Assembly: GCA_950295325.1 (NCBI GenBank)
Contig: OX485806.1
Location: 54,929,169-54,993,168, forward strand
Source: Polytrichum commune
Lineage: Eukaryota > Streptophyta > Polytrichopsida > Polytrichales > Polytrichaceae
DNA: 64,000 bases
Direction of reading: 5' to 3'
The first letter of the stretch is position 1. Each line of letters starts with the position of its first letter. Shown here piece by piece: positions 28,591 to 42,707 of the stretch. Position numbers and translations under genes: made by a program. The notes beneath the pieces are model-generated. The model was not told where the DNA came from. It saw only the letters and a list, made by a program, of their open reading frames with translations, and made no database searches.

Positions 28591-30719
28591 TTAAAACCAA
28601 AAGCACCCACTTTAAAACCCCCCCCTTTAATCAGAAGCCTATCAATCCTACAACCTGAAACAAGACTGATATCAAACTGAAAGGCAAAAAAATGATGCTC
28701 GGGCCCGAATGTAAATAATGAAGGCTTCAAGCTTGATGAAAGAACTTAGAATTAAAACCAAAAGCACCCACTTTAAACCCCCCCCTTAATCAGAAGCCTA
28801 TCAATCCTACAACCTGAAACAAGAATGATATCAAACTTAAAGGCAAAAAAATGATGCTCGGGCCCGAATGTACATAATGATGGCTTCAAGCTTGATGAAA
28901 GAACTTAGAAATAAAACCGAAAGCAGTCACCCTAACCCCCCTTAATCAGAAGCCTATCAATCCTACAACCTGAAACAAGACTGATATCAAACTGAAAGGC
29001 AAAAAAATGATGCTCGGGCCCGAATGTACATAATGAAGGCTTCAAGCTTGATGAAAGAACTTAGAAATAAAACCAAAAGCAGTCACTTTAAACCCCCCCC
29101 CCTAATCAGAAGCCTATCAATCCTACAACCTAAAACAAGACTGATATCAAACTGAAAGGCAAAAAAATGATGCTCGGGCCCGAATGTACATAATGAAGGC
29201 TTCAAGCTTGATGAAAGAACTTAGAAATAAAACCAAAAGCAGTCACTTTAAACCCCCCCCCCTTAATCAGAAGCCTATCAATCCTACAACCTAAAACAAG
29301 ACTGATATCAAACTGAAAGGCAAAAAAATGATGCTCGGGCCCGAATGTACATAATGAAGGCTTCAAGCTTGATGAAAGAACTTAGAATTAAAACCAAAAG
29401 CAGTCACTTTAAACCCCCCCCCTTAATCAGAAGCCTATCAATCCTACAACCTAAAACAAGACTGATATCAAACTGAAAGGCAAAAAAATGATGCTCGGGC
29501 CCGAATGTACATAATGAAGGCTTCAAGCTTGATGAAAGAACTTAGAAATAAAACCAAAAGCAGTCACCCTAACCCCTCTTAATCAGAACCTATCAATCCT
29601 ACAACCTGAAACAAGACTGATATCAAACTGAAAGGCAAAAAAATCATGCTCGGGCCCGAATGTACATAATGGAGGCTTCAAGCTTGATGAAAGAACTTAG
29701 AAATAAAACCAAAAGCAGTCACCCTAACCCCTCTTAATCAGAAGCCTATCAATCCTACAACCTGAAACAAGACTGATATCAAACTGAAAGGCAAAAAAAT
29801 GATGCTCGGGCCCGAATGTACATAATGAAGGCTTCAAGCTTGATGAAAGAACTTAGAAATAAAACCAAAAGCACCCACTTTAAACCCCCCCCTTAATCAG
29901 AAGCCTATCAATCCTACAACCTGAAACAAGACTGATATCAAACTGAAAGGCAAAAAAATGATGCTCGGGCCCGAATGTACATAATGAAGGCTTCAAGCTT
30001 GATGAAAGAACTTAGAAATAAAACCAAAAGCACCCACTTTAAACCCCCCCCCTTAATCAGAAGCCTATCAATCCTACAACCTGAAACAAGACTGATATCA
30101 AACTGAAAGGCAAAAAAATGATGCTCGGGCCCGAATGTACATAATGAAGGCTTCAAGCTTGATGAAAGAACTTAGAAATAAAACCAAAAGCACCCACTTT
30201 AAACCCCCCCCTTAATCAGAAGCCTATCAATCCTACAACCTGAAACAAGACTGATATCAAACTGAAAGGCAAAAAAATGATGCTCGGGCCCGAATGTACA
30301 TAATGAAGGCTTCAAGCTTGATGAAGGAACTTAGAAATAAAACCAAAAGCAGTCACCATAACCCCTCTTAATCAGAAGCCTATCAATCCTACAACCTGAA
30401 ACAAGACTAATATCAAACTGAAAGGCAAAAAAATGATGCTCGGGCCCGAATGTACATAATGAAGGCTTCAAGCTTGATGAAAGAACTTAGAATTAAAACC
30501 AAAAGCACCCACTTTAAACCCCCCCCCTTAATCAGAAGCCTATCAATCCTACAACCTGAAACAAGATTAATATCAAACTAAAAGGCAAAAAAATGATGCT
30601 CGGGCCCGAATGTACATAATGAAGGCTTCAAGCTTGATGAAAGAACTTAGAAATAAAACCAAAAGCACTCACTTTAAACCCCCCCCCTTAATCAGAAGCG
30701 TATCAATCCTACAACCTGA

Positions 30720-33700
30720 AACAAGACTGATATCAAACTGAAAGGCAAAAAAATGATGCTCGGGCCCGAATGTACATAATGAAGGCTTCAAGCTTGATGA
30801 AAGAACTTAGAAATAAAACCAAAAGCAGTCACCCTAACCCCTCTTAATCAGAACCTATCAATCCTACAACCTGAAACAAGACTGATATCAAACTGAAAGG
30901 CAAAAAAATCATGCTCGGGCCCGAATGTACATAATGGAGGCTTCAAGCTTGATGAAAGAACTTAGAAATAAAACCAAAAGCAGTCACCCTAACCCCTCTT
31001 AATCAGAAGCCTATCAATCCTACAACCTGAAACAAGACTGATATCAAACTGAAAGGCAAAAAAATGATGCTCGGGATCGAATGTTCATAATGAAGGCTTC
31101 AAGCTTGATGAAAGAACTTAGAAATAAAACCAAAAGCAGTCACCCTAACCCCTCTTAATCAGAACCTATCAATCCTACAACCTGAAACAAGACTGATATC
31201 AAACTGAAAGGCAAAAAAATCATGCTCGGGCCCGAATGTACATAATGGAGGCTTCAAGCTTGATGAAAGAACTTAGAAATAAAACCAAAAGCAGTCACCC
31301 TAACCCCTCTTAATCAGAAGCCTATCAATCCTACAACCTGAAACAAGACTGATATCAAACTGAAAGGCAAAAAAATGATGCTCGGGCCCGAATGTACATA
31401 ATGAAGGCTTCAAGCTTGATGAAAGAACTTAGAATTAAAACCAAAAGCACCCACTTTAAAACCCCCCCCTTTAATCAGAAGCCTATCAATCCTACAACCT
31501 GAAACAAGACTGATATCAAACTGAAAGGCAAAAAAATGATGCTCGGGCCCGAATGTACATAATGATGGCTTCAAGCTTGATGAAAGAACTTAGAAATAAA
31601 ACCGAAAGCAGTCACCCTAACCCCCCTTAATCAGAAGCCTATCAATCCTACAACCTGAAACAAGACTGATATCAAACTGAAAGGCAAAAAAATGATGCTC
31701 GGGCCCGAATGTACATAATGAAGGCTTCAAGCTTGATGAAAGAACTTAGAAATAAAACCAAAAGCAGTCACTTTAAACCCCCCCCCCTAATCAGAAGCCT
31801 ATCAATCCTACAACCTGAAACAAGACTGATATCAAACTGAAAGGCAAAAAAATGATGCTCGGGCCCGAATGTACATAATGAAGGCTTCAAGCTTGATGAA
31901 AGAACTTAGAAATAAAACCAAAAGCACTCACTTTAAACCCCCCCCCTAATCAGAAGCCTATCAATCCTACAACCTAAAACAAGACTGATATCAAACTGAA
32001 AGGCAAAAAAATGATGCTCGGGCCCGAATGTACATAATGAAGGCTTCAAGCTTGATGAAAGAACTTAGAAATAAAACCAAAAGCAGTCACTTTAAACCCC
32101 CCCCCTTAATCAGAAGCCTATCAATCCTACAACCTAAAACAAGACTGATATCAAACTGAAAGGCAAAAAAATGATGCTCGGGCCCGAATGTACATAATGA
32201 AGGCTTCAAGCTTGATGAAAGAACTTAGAATTAAAACCAAAAGCAGTCACTTTAAACCCCCCCCCTTAATCAGAAGCCTATCAATCCTACAACCTAAACC
32301 AAGAATGATATCAAACTGAAAGGCAAAAAAATGATGCTCGGGCCCGAATGTACATAATGAAGGCTTCAAGCTTGATGAAAGAACTTAGAAATAAAACCAA
32401 AAGCACTCACTTTAAACCCCCCCCCCCTAATCAGAAGCCTATCAATCCTACAACCTAAAACAAGACTGATATCAAACTGAAAGGCAAAAAAATGATGCTC
32501 GGGCCCGAATGTACATAATGAAGGCTTCAAGCTTGATGAAAGAACTTAGAATTAAAACCAAAAGCACCCACTTTAAAACCCCCCCCTTTAATCAGAAGCC
32601 TATCAATCCTACAACCTGAAACAAGACTGATATCAAACTGAAAGGCAAAAAAATGATGCTCGGGCCCGAATGTACATAATGAAGGCTTCAAGCTTGATGA
32701 AAGAACTTAGAAATAAAACCAAAAGTAGTCACCCTAACCCCTCTTAATCAGAAGCCTATCAATCCTACAACCTGAAACAAGACTGATATCAAACTGAAAG
32801 GCAAAAAAATGATGCTCGGGCCCGAATGTAAATAATGAAGGCTTCAAGCTTGATGAAAGAACTTAGAATTAAAACCAAAAGCACCCACTTTAAACCCCCC
32901 CCCCTTAATCAGAAGCCTATCAATCCTACAACCTGAAACAAGAATGATATCAAACTGAAAGGCAAAAAAATGATGCTCGGGCCCGAATGTACATAATGAA
33001 GGCTTCAAGCTTGATGAAAGAACTTAGAAATAAAACCAAAAGCACTCACTTTAAACCCCCCCCCTAATCAGAAGCCTATCAATCCTACAACCTAAAACAA
33101 GACTGATATCAAACTGAAAGGCAAAAAAATGATGCTCGGGCCCGAATGTACATAATGAAGGCTTCAAGCTTGATGAAAGAACTTAGAAATAAAACCAAAA
33201 GCAGTCACTTTAAACCCCCCCCCTTAATCAGAAGCCTATCAATCCTACAACCTAAAACAAGACTGATATCAAACTGAAAGGCAAAAAAATGATGCTCGGG
33301 CCCGAATGTACATAATGAAGGCTTCAAGCTTTATGAAAGAACTTAGAAATAAAACCAAAAGCAGTCACTTTAAACCCCCCCCCTTAATCAGAAGCCTATC
33401 AATCCTACAACCTAAAACAAGACTGATATCAAACTGAAAGGCAAAAAAATGATGCTCGGGCCCGAATGTACATAATGAAGGCTTCAAGCTTGATGAAAGA
33501 ACTTAGAAATAAAACCAAAAGCAGTCACCCTAACCCCTCTTAATCAGAACCTATCAATCCTACAACCTGAAACAAGACTGATATCAAACTGAAAGGCAAA
33601 AAAATCATGCTCGGGCCCGAATGTACATAATGGAGGCTTCAAGCTTGATGAAAGAACTTAGAAATAAAACCAAAAGCAGTCACCCTAACCCCTCTTAATC

Positions 33701-33720
33701 AGAACCTATCAATCCTACAA
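30720..33720 (+). repeat. Array segment rich in GAACCTATC / TAATGGAGGC monomer pairs
   Basis: A two-monomer motif recurs here. One unit has TCAGAACCTATC (two bases shorter than the usual TCAGAAGCCTATC) and is followed by a unit with ATCATGCTCGGG and TAATGGAGGC. Examples lie near 30,851, 31,163 and 33,548, with more in the 1,895-bp repeat further right. One unit at 31,071-31,088 has lost both left palindromes (TCGGGATCGA, ATGTTCAT). Confidence 0.65.
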
Positions 33721-34739
33721 CCTGAAACAAGACTGATATCAAACTGAAAGGCAAAAAAATGATGCTCGGGCCCGAATGTACATAATGAAGGCTTCAAGCT
33801 TGATGAAAGAACTTAGAAATAAAACCAAAAGCACCCACTTTAAACCCCCCCCTTAATCAGAAGCCTATCAATCCTACAACCTGAAACAAGACTGATATCA
33901 AACTGAAAGGCAAAAAAATGATGCTCGGGCCCGAATGTACATAATGAAGGCTTCAAGCTTGATGAAAGAACTTAGAAATAAAACCAAAAGCAGTCACCAT
34001 AACCCCTCTTAATCAGAAGCCTATCAATCCTACAACCTAAAACAAGATTAATATCAAACTAAAAGGCAAAAAAATGATGCTCGGGCCCGAATGTACATAA
34101 TGAAGGCTTCAAGCTTGATGAAAGAACTTAGAATTAAAACCAAAAGCACCCACTTTAAACCCCCCCCCTTAATCAGAAGCCTATCAATCCTACAACCTGA
34201 AACAAGATTAATATCAAACTAAAAGGCAAAAAAATGATGCTCGGGCCCGAATGTACATAATGAAGGCTTCAAGCTTGATGAAAGAACTTAGAAATAAAAC
34301 CAAAAGCACTCACTTTAAACCCCCCCCCTTAATCAGAAGCGTATCAATCCTACAACCTGAAACAAGACTGATATCAAACTGAAAGGCAAAAAAATGATGC
34401 TCGGGCCCGAATGTACATAATGAAGGCTTCAAGCTTGATGAAAGAACTTAGAATTAAAACCAAAAGCAGTCACTTTAAACCCCCCCCCTTAATCAGAAGC
34501 CTATCAATCCTACAACCTAAAACAAGACTGATATCAAACTGAAAGGCAAAAAAATGATGCTCGGGCCCGAATGAACATAATGAAGGCTTCAAGCTTGATG
34601 AAAGAACTTAGAATTAAAACCAAAAGCAGTCACTTTAAACCCCCCCCCTTAATCAGAAGCCTATCAATCCTACAACCTAAAACAAGACTGATATCAAACT
34701 GAAAGGCAAAAAAATCATGCTCGGGCCCGAATGTACATA

Positions 34740-37700
34740 ATGAAGGCTTCAAGCTTTATGAAAGAACTTAGAAATAAAACCAAAAGTAGTCACCCTAACC
34801 CCTCTTAATCAGAAGCCTATCAATCCTACAACCTGAAACAAGACTGATATCAAACTGAAAGGCAAAAAAATGATGCTCGGGCCCGAATGTAAATAATGAA
34901 GGCTTCAAGCTTGATGAAAGAACTTAGAATTAAAACCAAAAGCACCCACTTTAAACCCCCCCCCCTTAATCAGAAGCCTATCAATCCTACAACCTGAAAC
35001 AAGAATGATATCAAACTGAAAGGCAAAAAAATGATGCTCGGGCCCGAATGTACATAATGAAGGCTTCAAGCTTGATGAAAGAACTTAGAAATAAAACCAA
35101 AAGCACTCACTTTAAACCCCCCCCCCTAATCAGAAGCCTATCAATCCTACAACCTAAAACAAGACTGATATCAAACTGAAAGGCAAAAAAATGATGCTCG
35201 GGCCCGAATGTACATAATGAAGGCTTCAAGCTTGATGAAAGAACTTAGAAATAAAACCAAAAGCAGTCACTTTAAACCCCCCCCCTTAATCAGAAGCCTA
35301 TCAATCCTACAACCTAAAACAAGACTGATATCAAACTGAAAGGCAAAAAAATGATGCTCGGGCCCGAATGTACATAATGAAGGCTTCAAGCTTGATGAAA
35401 GAACTTAGAATTAAAACCAAAAGCAGTCACTTTAAACCCCCCCCCTTAATCAGAAGCCTATCAATCCTACAACCTAAAACAAGACTGATATCAAACTGAA
35501 AGGCAAAAAAATGATGCTCGGGCCCGAATGTACATAATGAAGGCTTCAAGCTTGATGAAAGAACTTAGAAATAAAACCAAAAGCAGTCACCCTAACCCCT
35601 CTTAATCAGAACCTATCAATCCTACAACCTGAAACAAGACTGATATCAAACTGAAAGGCAAAAAAATCATGCTCGGGCCCGAATGTACATAATGGAGGCT
35701 TCAAGCTTGATGAAAGAACTTAGAAATAAAACCAAAAGCAGTCACCCTAACCCCTCTTAATCAGAACCTATCAATCCTACAACCTGAAACAAGACTGATA
35801 TCAAACTGAAAGGCAAAAAAATCATGCTCGGGCCCGAATGTACATAATGGAGGCTTCAAGCTTGATGAAAGAACTTAGAAATAAAACCAAAAGCAGTCAC
35901 CCTAACCCCTCTTAATCAGAAGCCTATCAATCCTACAACCTAAAACAAGACTGATATCAAACTGAAAGGCAAAAAAATGATGCTCGGGCCCGAATGTACA
36001 TAATGAAGGCTTCAAGCTTGATGAAAGAACTTAGAATTAAAACCAAAAGCAGTCACTTTAAACCCCCCCCCTTAATCAGAAGCCTATCAATCCTACAACC
36101 TAAAACAAGACTGATATCAAACTGAAAGGCAAAAAAATGATGCTCGGGCCCGAATGTACATAATGAAGGCTTCAAGCTTGATGAAAGAACTTAGAAATAA
36201 AACCAAAAGCAGTCACCCTAACCCCTCTTAATCAGAACCTATCAATCCTACAACCTGAAACAAGACTGATATCAAACTGAAAGGCAAAAAAATCATGCTC
36301 GGGCCCGAATGTACATAATGGAGGCTTCAAGCTTGATGAAAGAACTTAGAAATAAAACCAAAAGCAGTCACCCTAACCCCTCTTAATCAGAAGCCTATCA
36401 ATCCTACAACCTGAAACAAGACTGATATCAAACTGAAAGGCAAAAAAATGATGCTCGGGCCCGAATGTACATAATGAAGGCTTCAAGCTTGATGAAAGAA
36501 CTTAGAATTAAAACCAAAAGCACCCACTTTAAAACCCCCCCCTTTAATCAGAAGCCTATCAATCCTACAACCTGAAACAAGACTGATATCAAACTGAAAG
36601 GCAAAAAAATGATGCTCGGGCCCGAATGTACATAATGAAGGCTTCAAGCTTTATGAAAGAACTTAGAAATAAAACCAAAAGTAGTCACCCTAACCCCTCT
36701 TAATCAGAAGCCTATCAATCCTACAACCTGAAACAAGACTGATATCAAACTGAAAGGCAAAAAAATGATGCTCGGGCCCGAATGTAAATAATGAAGGCTT
36801 CAAGCTTGATGAAAGAACTTAGAATTAAAACCAAAAGCACCCACTTTAAACCCCCCCCCCTTAATCAGAAGCCTATCAATCCTACAACCTGAAACAAGAA
36901 TGATATCAAACTGAAAGGCAAAAAAATGATGCTCGGGCCCGAATGTACATAATGAAGGCTTCAAGCTTGATGAAAGAACTTAGAAATAAAACCAAAAGCA
37001 CTCACTTTAAACCCCCCCCCTAATCAGAAGCCTATCAATCCTACAACCTAAAACAAGACTGATATCAAACTGAAAGGCAAAAAAATGATGCTCGGGCCCG
37101 AATGTACATAATGAAGGCTTCAAGCTTGATGAAAGAACTTAGAATTAAAACCAAAAGCAGTCACTTTAAACCCCCCCCCTTAATCAGAAGCCTATCAATC
37201 CTACAACCTAAAACAAGACTGATATCAAACTGAAAGGCAAAAAAATGATGCTCGGGCCCGAATGTACATAATGAAGGCTTCAAGCTTGATGAAAGAACTT
37301 AGAATTAAAACCAAAAGCAGTCACTTTAAACCCCCCCCCTTAATCAGAAGCCTATCAATCCTACAACCTAAAACAAGACTGATATCAAACTGAAAGGCAA
37401 AAAAATGATGCTCGGGCCCGAATGTACATAATGAAGGCTTCAAGCTTGATGAAAGAACTTAGAAATAAAACCAAAAGCAGTCACCCTAACCCCTCTTAAT
37501 CAGAACCTATCAATCCTACAACCTGAAACAAGACTGATATCAAACTGAAAGGCAAAAAAATCATGCTCGGGCCCGAATGTACATAATGGAGGCTTCAAGC
37601 TTGATGAAAGAACTTAGAAATAAAACCAAAAGCAGTCACCCTAACCCCTCTTAATCAGAACCTATCAATCCTACAACCTGAAACAAGACTGATATCAAAC

Positions 37701-38295
37701 TGAAAGGCAAAAAAATCATGCTCGGGCCCGAATGTACATAATGGAGGCTTCAAGCTTGATGAAAGAACTTAGAAATAAAACCAAAAGCAGTCACCCTAAC
37801 CCCTCTTAATCAGAAGCCTATCAATCCTACAACCTAAAACAAGACTGATATCAAACTGAAAGGCAAAAAAATGATGCTCGGGCCCGAATGTACATAATGA
37901 AGGCTTCAAGCTTGATGAAAGAACTTAGAATTAAAACCAAAAGCAGTCACTTTAAACCCCCCCCCTTAATCAGAAGCCTATCAATCCTACAACCTAAAAC
38001 AAGACTGATATCAAACTGAAAGGCAAAAAAATGATGCTCGGGCCCGAATGTACATAATGAAGGCTTCAAGCTTGATGAAAGAACTTAGAAATAAAACCAA
38101 AAGCAATCACCCTAACCCCTCTTAATCAGAACCTATCAATCCTACAACCTGAAACAAGACTGATATCAAACTGAAAGGCAAAAAAATCATGCTCGGGCCC
38201 GAATGTACATAATGGAGGCTTCAAGCTTGATGAAAGAACTTAGAAATAAAACCAAAAGCAGTCACCCTAACCCCTCTTAATCAGAAGCCTATGAA
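34740..38295 (+). repeat. Higher-order repeat, 1,895-bp unit (12 monomers), nearly two copies
   Basis: The block at 34,740-36,400 recurs at 36,635-38,295. Diagnostic variants repeat at 1,895 bp: AAGCTTTATG at 34,751 and 36,646, CCCGAATGTAAATAATG at 34,882 and 36,777, and paired AGAACCTATC units whose second members lie at about 35,765 and 37,660. I noticed only isolated differences, for example AAGCAGTCACC against AAGCAATCACC near 38,101. A related TGTAAATAATG unit at 32,821 is 2,061 bp to the left of the first copy, so the family began earlier. Confidence 0.85.
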
Positions 38296-41200
38296 TCCTA
38301 CAACCTGAAACAAGAATGATATCAAACTGAAAGGCAAAAAAATGATGCTCGGGCCCGAATGTACATAATGAAGGCTTCAAGCTTGATGAAAGAACTTAGA
38401 AATAAAACCAAAAGCACTTACACTAACCCCCCCCCTAAATCAGAAGCCTATCAATCCTACAACCTGAAACAAGACTGATATCAAACTGAAAGGCAAAAAA
38501 ATGATGCTCGGGCCCGAATGTACATAATGAAGGCTTCAAGCTTGATGAAAGAACTTAGAATTAAAACCAAAAGCAGTCACTTTAAACCCCCCCCCTTAAT
38601 CAGAAGCCTATCAATCCTACAACCTAAAACAAGACTGATATCAAACTGAAAGGTAAAAAAATGATGCTCGGGCCCGAATGTACATAATGAAGGCTTCAAG
38701 CTTGATGAAAGAACTTAGAATTAAAACCAAAAGCAGTCACTTTAAACCCCCCCCCTTAATCAGAAGCCTATCAATCCTACAACCTAAAACAAGACTGATA
38801 TCAAACTGAAAGGCAAAAAAATGATGCTCGGGCCCGAATGTACATAATGAAGGCTTCAAGCTTGATGAAAGAACTTAGAATTAAAACCAAAAGCACCCAC
38901 TTTAAACCCCCCCCTTAATCAGAAGCCTATCAATCCTACAACCTGAAACAAGACTGATATCAAACTGAAAGGCAAAAAAATGATGCTCGGGCCCGAATGT
39001 ACATAATGAAGGCTTCAAGCTTGATGAAAGAACTTAGAAATAAAACCAAAAGCAGTCACCCTAACCCCTCTTAATCAGAAGCCTATCAATCCTACAACCT
39101 GAAACAAGACTAATATCAAACTGAAAGGCAAAAAAATGATGCTCGGGCCCGAATGTACATAATGAAGGCTTCAAGCTTGATGAAAGAACTTAGAAATAAA
39201 ACCAAAAGAACCCACTTTAAACCCCCCCCCTTAATCAGAAGCCTATCAATCCTACAACCTGAAACAAGACTAATATCAAACTAAAAGGCAAAAAAATGAT
39301 GCTCGGGCCCGAATGTACATAATGAAGGCTTCAAGCTTGATGAAAGAAGTTAGAAATAAAACCAAAAGCACTCACTTTAAACCCCCCCCTTAATCAGAAG
39401 CCTATCAATCCTACAACCTAAAACAAGACTGATATCAAACTGAAAGGCAAAAAAATGATGCTCGGGCCCGAATGTACATAATGAAGGCTTCAAGCTTGAT
39501 GAAAGAACTTAGAATTAAAACCAAAAGCAGTCACTTTAAACCCCCCCCCTTAATCAGAAGCCTATCAATCCTACAACCTAAAACAAGACTGATATCAAAC
39601 TGAAAGGCAAAAAAATGATGCTCGGGCCCGAATGTACATAATGAAGGCTTCAAGCTTGATGAAAGAACTTAGAATTAAAACCAAAAGCAGTCACTTTAAA
39701 CCCCCCCCCTTAATCAGAAGCCTATCAATCCTACAACCTAAAACAAGACTGATATCAAACTGAAAGGCAAAAAAATGATGCTCGGGCCCGAATGTACATA
39801 ATGAAGGCTTCAAGCTTGATGAAAGAACTTAGAAATAAAACCAAAAGCAGTCACCCTAACCCCTCTTAATCAGAACCTATCAATCCTACAACCTGAAACA
39901 AGACTGATATCAAACTGAAAGGCAAAAAAATCATGCTCGGGCCCGAATGTACATAATGAAGGCTTCAAGCTTGATGAAAGAACTTAGAATTAAAACCAAA
40001 AGCACCCACTTTAAAACCCCCCCCTTTAATCAGAAGCCTATCAATCCTACAACCTGAAACAAGACTGATATCAAACTGAAAGGCAAAAAAATGATGCTCG
40101 GGCCCGAATGTACATAATGAAGGCTTCAAGCTTGATGAAAGAACTTAGAATTAAAACCAAAAGCACCCACTTTAAAACCCCCCCCTTAATCAGAAGCCTA
40201 TCAATCCTACAACCTGAAACAAGACTGATATCAAACTGAAAGGCAAAAAAATGATGCTCGGGCCCGAATGTACATAATGAAGGCTTCAAGCTTGATGAAA
40301 GAACTTAGAAATAAAACCAAAAGCACTTACACTAACCCCCCCCCTAAATCAGAAGCCTATCAATCCTACAACCTGAAACAAGACTGATATCAAACTGAAA
40401 GGCAAAAAAATGATGCTCGGGCCCGAATGTACATAATGAAGGCTTCAAGCTTGATGAAAGAACTTAGAAATAAAACCAAAAGCAGTCACCCTAACCCCTC
40501 TTAATCAGAAGCCTATCAATCCTACAACCTGAAACAAGACTGATATCAAACTGAAAGGCAAAAAAATCATGCTCGGGCCCGAATGTACATAATGGAGGCT
40601 TCAAGCTTGATGAAAGAACTTAGAAATAAAACCAAAAGCAGTCACCCTAACCCCTCTTAATCAGAAGCCTATCAATCCTACAACCTGAAACAAGACTGAT
40701 ATCAAACTGAAAGGCAAAAAAATGATGCTCGGGCCCGAATGTACATAATGAAGGCTTCAAGCTTGATGAAAGAACTTAGAATTAAAACCAAAAGCACCCA
40801 CTTTAAAACCCCCCCGTTTAATCAGAAGCCTATCAATCCTACAACCTGAAACAAGACTGATATCAAACTGAAAGGCAAAAAAATGATGCTCGGGCCCGAA
40901 TGTACATAATGAAGGCTTCAAGCTTTATGAAAGAACTTAGAAATAAAACCAAAAGTAGTCACCCTAACCCCTCTTAATCAGAAGCCTATCAATCCTACAA
41001 CCTGAAACAAGACTGATATCAAACTGAAAGGCAAAAAAATGATGCTCGGGCCCGAATGTACATAATGAAGGCTTCAAGCTTGATGAAAGAACTTAGAATT
41101 AAAACCAAAAGCACCCACTTTAAACCCCCCCCTTAATCAGAAGCCTATCAATCCTACAACCTGAAACAAGACTGATATCAAACTGAAAGCCAAAAAAATG

Positions 41201-41332
41201 ATGCTCGGGCCGGAATGTACATAATGAAGGCTTTAAGCTTCATGAAACAACTTAGAATTAAAACCAAAAGCACCCACTTTAAATCCCCCCCTTAATCAGA
41301 AGCCTATCAATGCTACAACCTGAAACAAGACT

Positions 41333-42707
41333 GATATCAAACTGAAAGGCAAAAAAATGATGCTCGGGCCCGAATGTACATAATGAAGGCTTTAAGCTTG
41401 ATGAAACAACTTAGAATTAAAACCAAAAGCACCCACTTTAAACCCCCCTCTTAATCAGAAGCCTATCAATCCTACAACCTGAAACAAGACTGATATCAAA
41501 CTGAAAGGCAAAAAAATGATGCTCGGGCCCGAATGTACATAATGAAGGCTTCAAGCTTGATGAAAGAACTTAGAAATAAAACCAAAACCACCCACTTTAA
41601 ATACCCCCTAATCAGAAGCCTATCAATCCTACAACCTGAAACAAGAATGATATTAAACTGAAAGGCAAAAAAATGATGCTCGGGCCCGAATGTACATAAT
41701 GAAGGCTTTAAGCTTGATGAAACAACTTAGAATTAAAACCAAAAGCACCCACTTTAAACCCCCCCTTAATCAGAAGCCTATCAATCCTACAACCTGAAAC
41801 AAGACTGATATCAAACTGAAAGGCAAAAAAATGATGCTCGGGCCCGAATGTACATAATGAAGGCTTCAAGCTTGATGAAAGAACTTAGAAATAAAACCAA
41901 AAGCACCCACTTTAAACCCCCCTAAATCAGAAGCCTATCAATCCTACAACCTGAAACAAGACTGATATCAAACTGAAAGGCAAAAAAATGATGCTCGGGC
42001 CCGAATGTACATAATGAAGGCTTCAAGCTTGATGAAAGAACTTAGAAATAAAACCAAAAGCAGTCACCCTAACCCCTCTTAATCAGAACCTATCAATCCT
42101 ACAACCTGAAACAAGAATGATATCAAACTGAAAGGCAAAAAAATGATGCTCGGGCCCGAATGTACATAATGAAGGCTTTAAGCTTGATGAAACAACTTAG
42201 AATTAAAACCAAAAGCACCCACTTTAAACCCCCCTCTTAATCAGAAGCCTATCAATCCTACAACCTGAAACAAGACTGATATCAAACTGAAAGGCAAAAA
42301 AATGATGCTCGGGCCCGAATGTACATAATGAAGGCTTCAAGCTTGATGAAAGAACTTAGAAATAAAACCAAAACCACCCACTTTAAATACCCCCTAATCA
42401 GAAGCCTATCAATCCTACAACCTGAAACAAGAATGATATTAAACTGAAAGGCAAAAAAATGATGCTCGGGCCCGAATGTACATAATGAAGGCTTTAAGCT
42501 TGATGAAACAACTTAGAATTAAAACCAAAAGCACCCACTTTAAACCCCCCCTTAATCAGAAGCCTATCAATCCTACAACCTGAAACAAGACTGATATCAA
42601 ACTGAAAGGCAAAAAAATGATGCTCGGGCCCGAATGTACATAATGAAGGCTTCAAGCTTGATGAAAGAACTTAGAAATAAAACCAAAAGCACCCACTTTA
42701 AACCCCC
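41333..42707 (+). repeat. Higher-order duplication, 786-bp spacing (5 monomers)
   Basis: The block at 41,333-41,921 recurs at 42,119-42,707. The key marker is a monomer with AACCACCCACTTTAAATACC followed by GATATTAAACTG, which breaks the TGATATCA palindrome; it lies near 41,581 and 42,367. The same marked monomer appears again near 45,839, so the lineage was also copied about 3.5 kb away. Confidence 0.8.
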
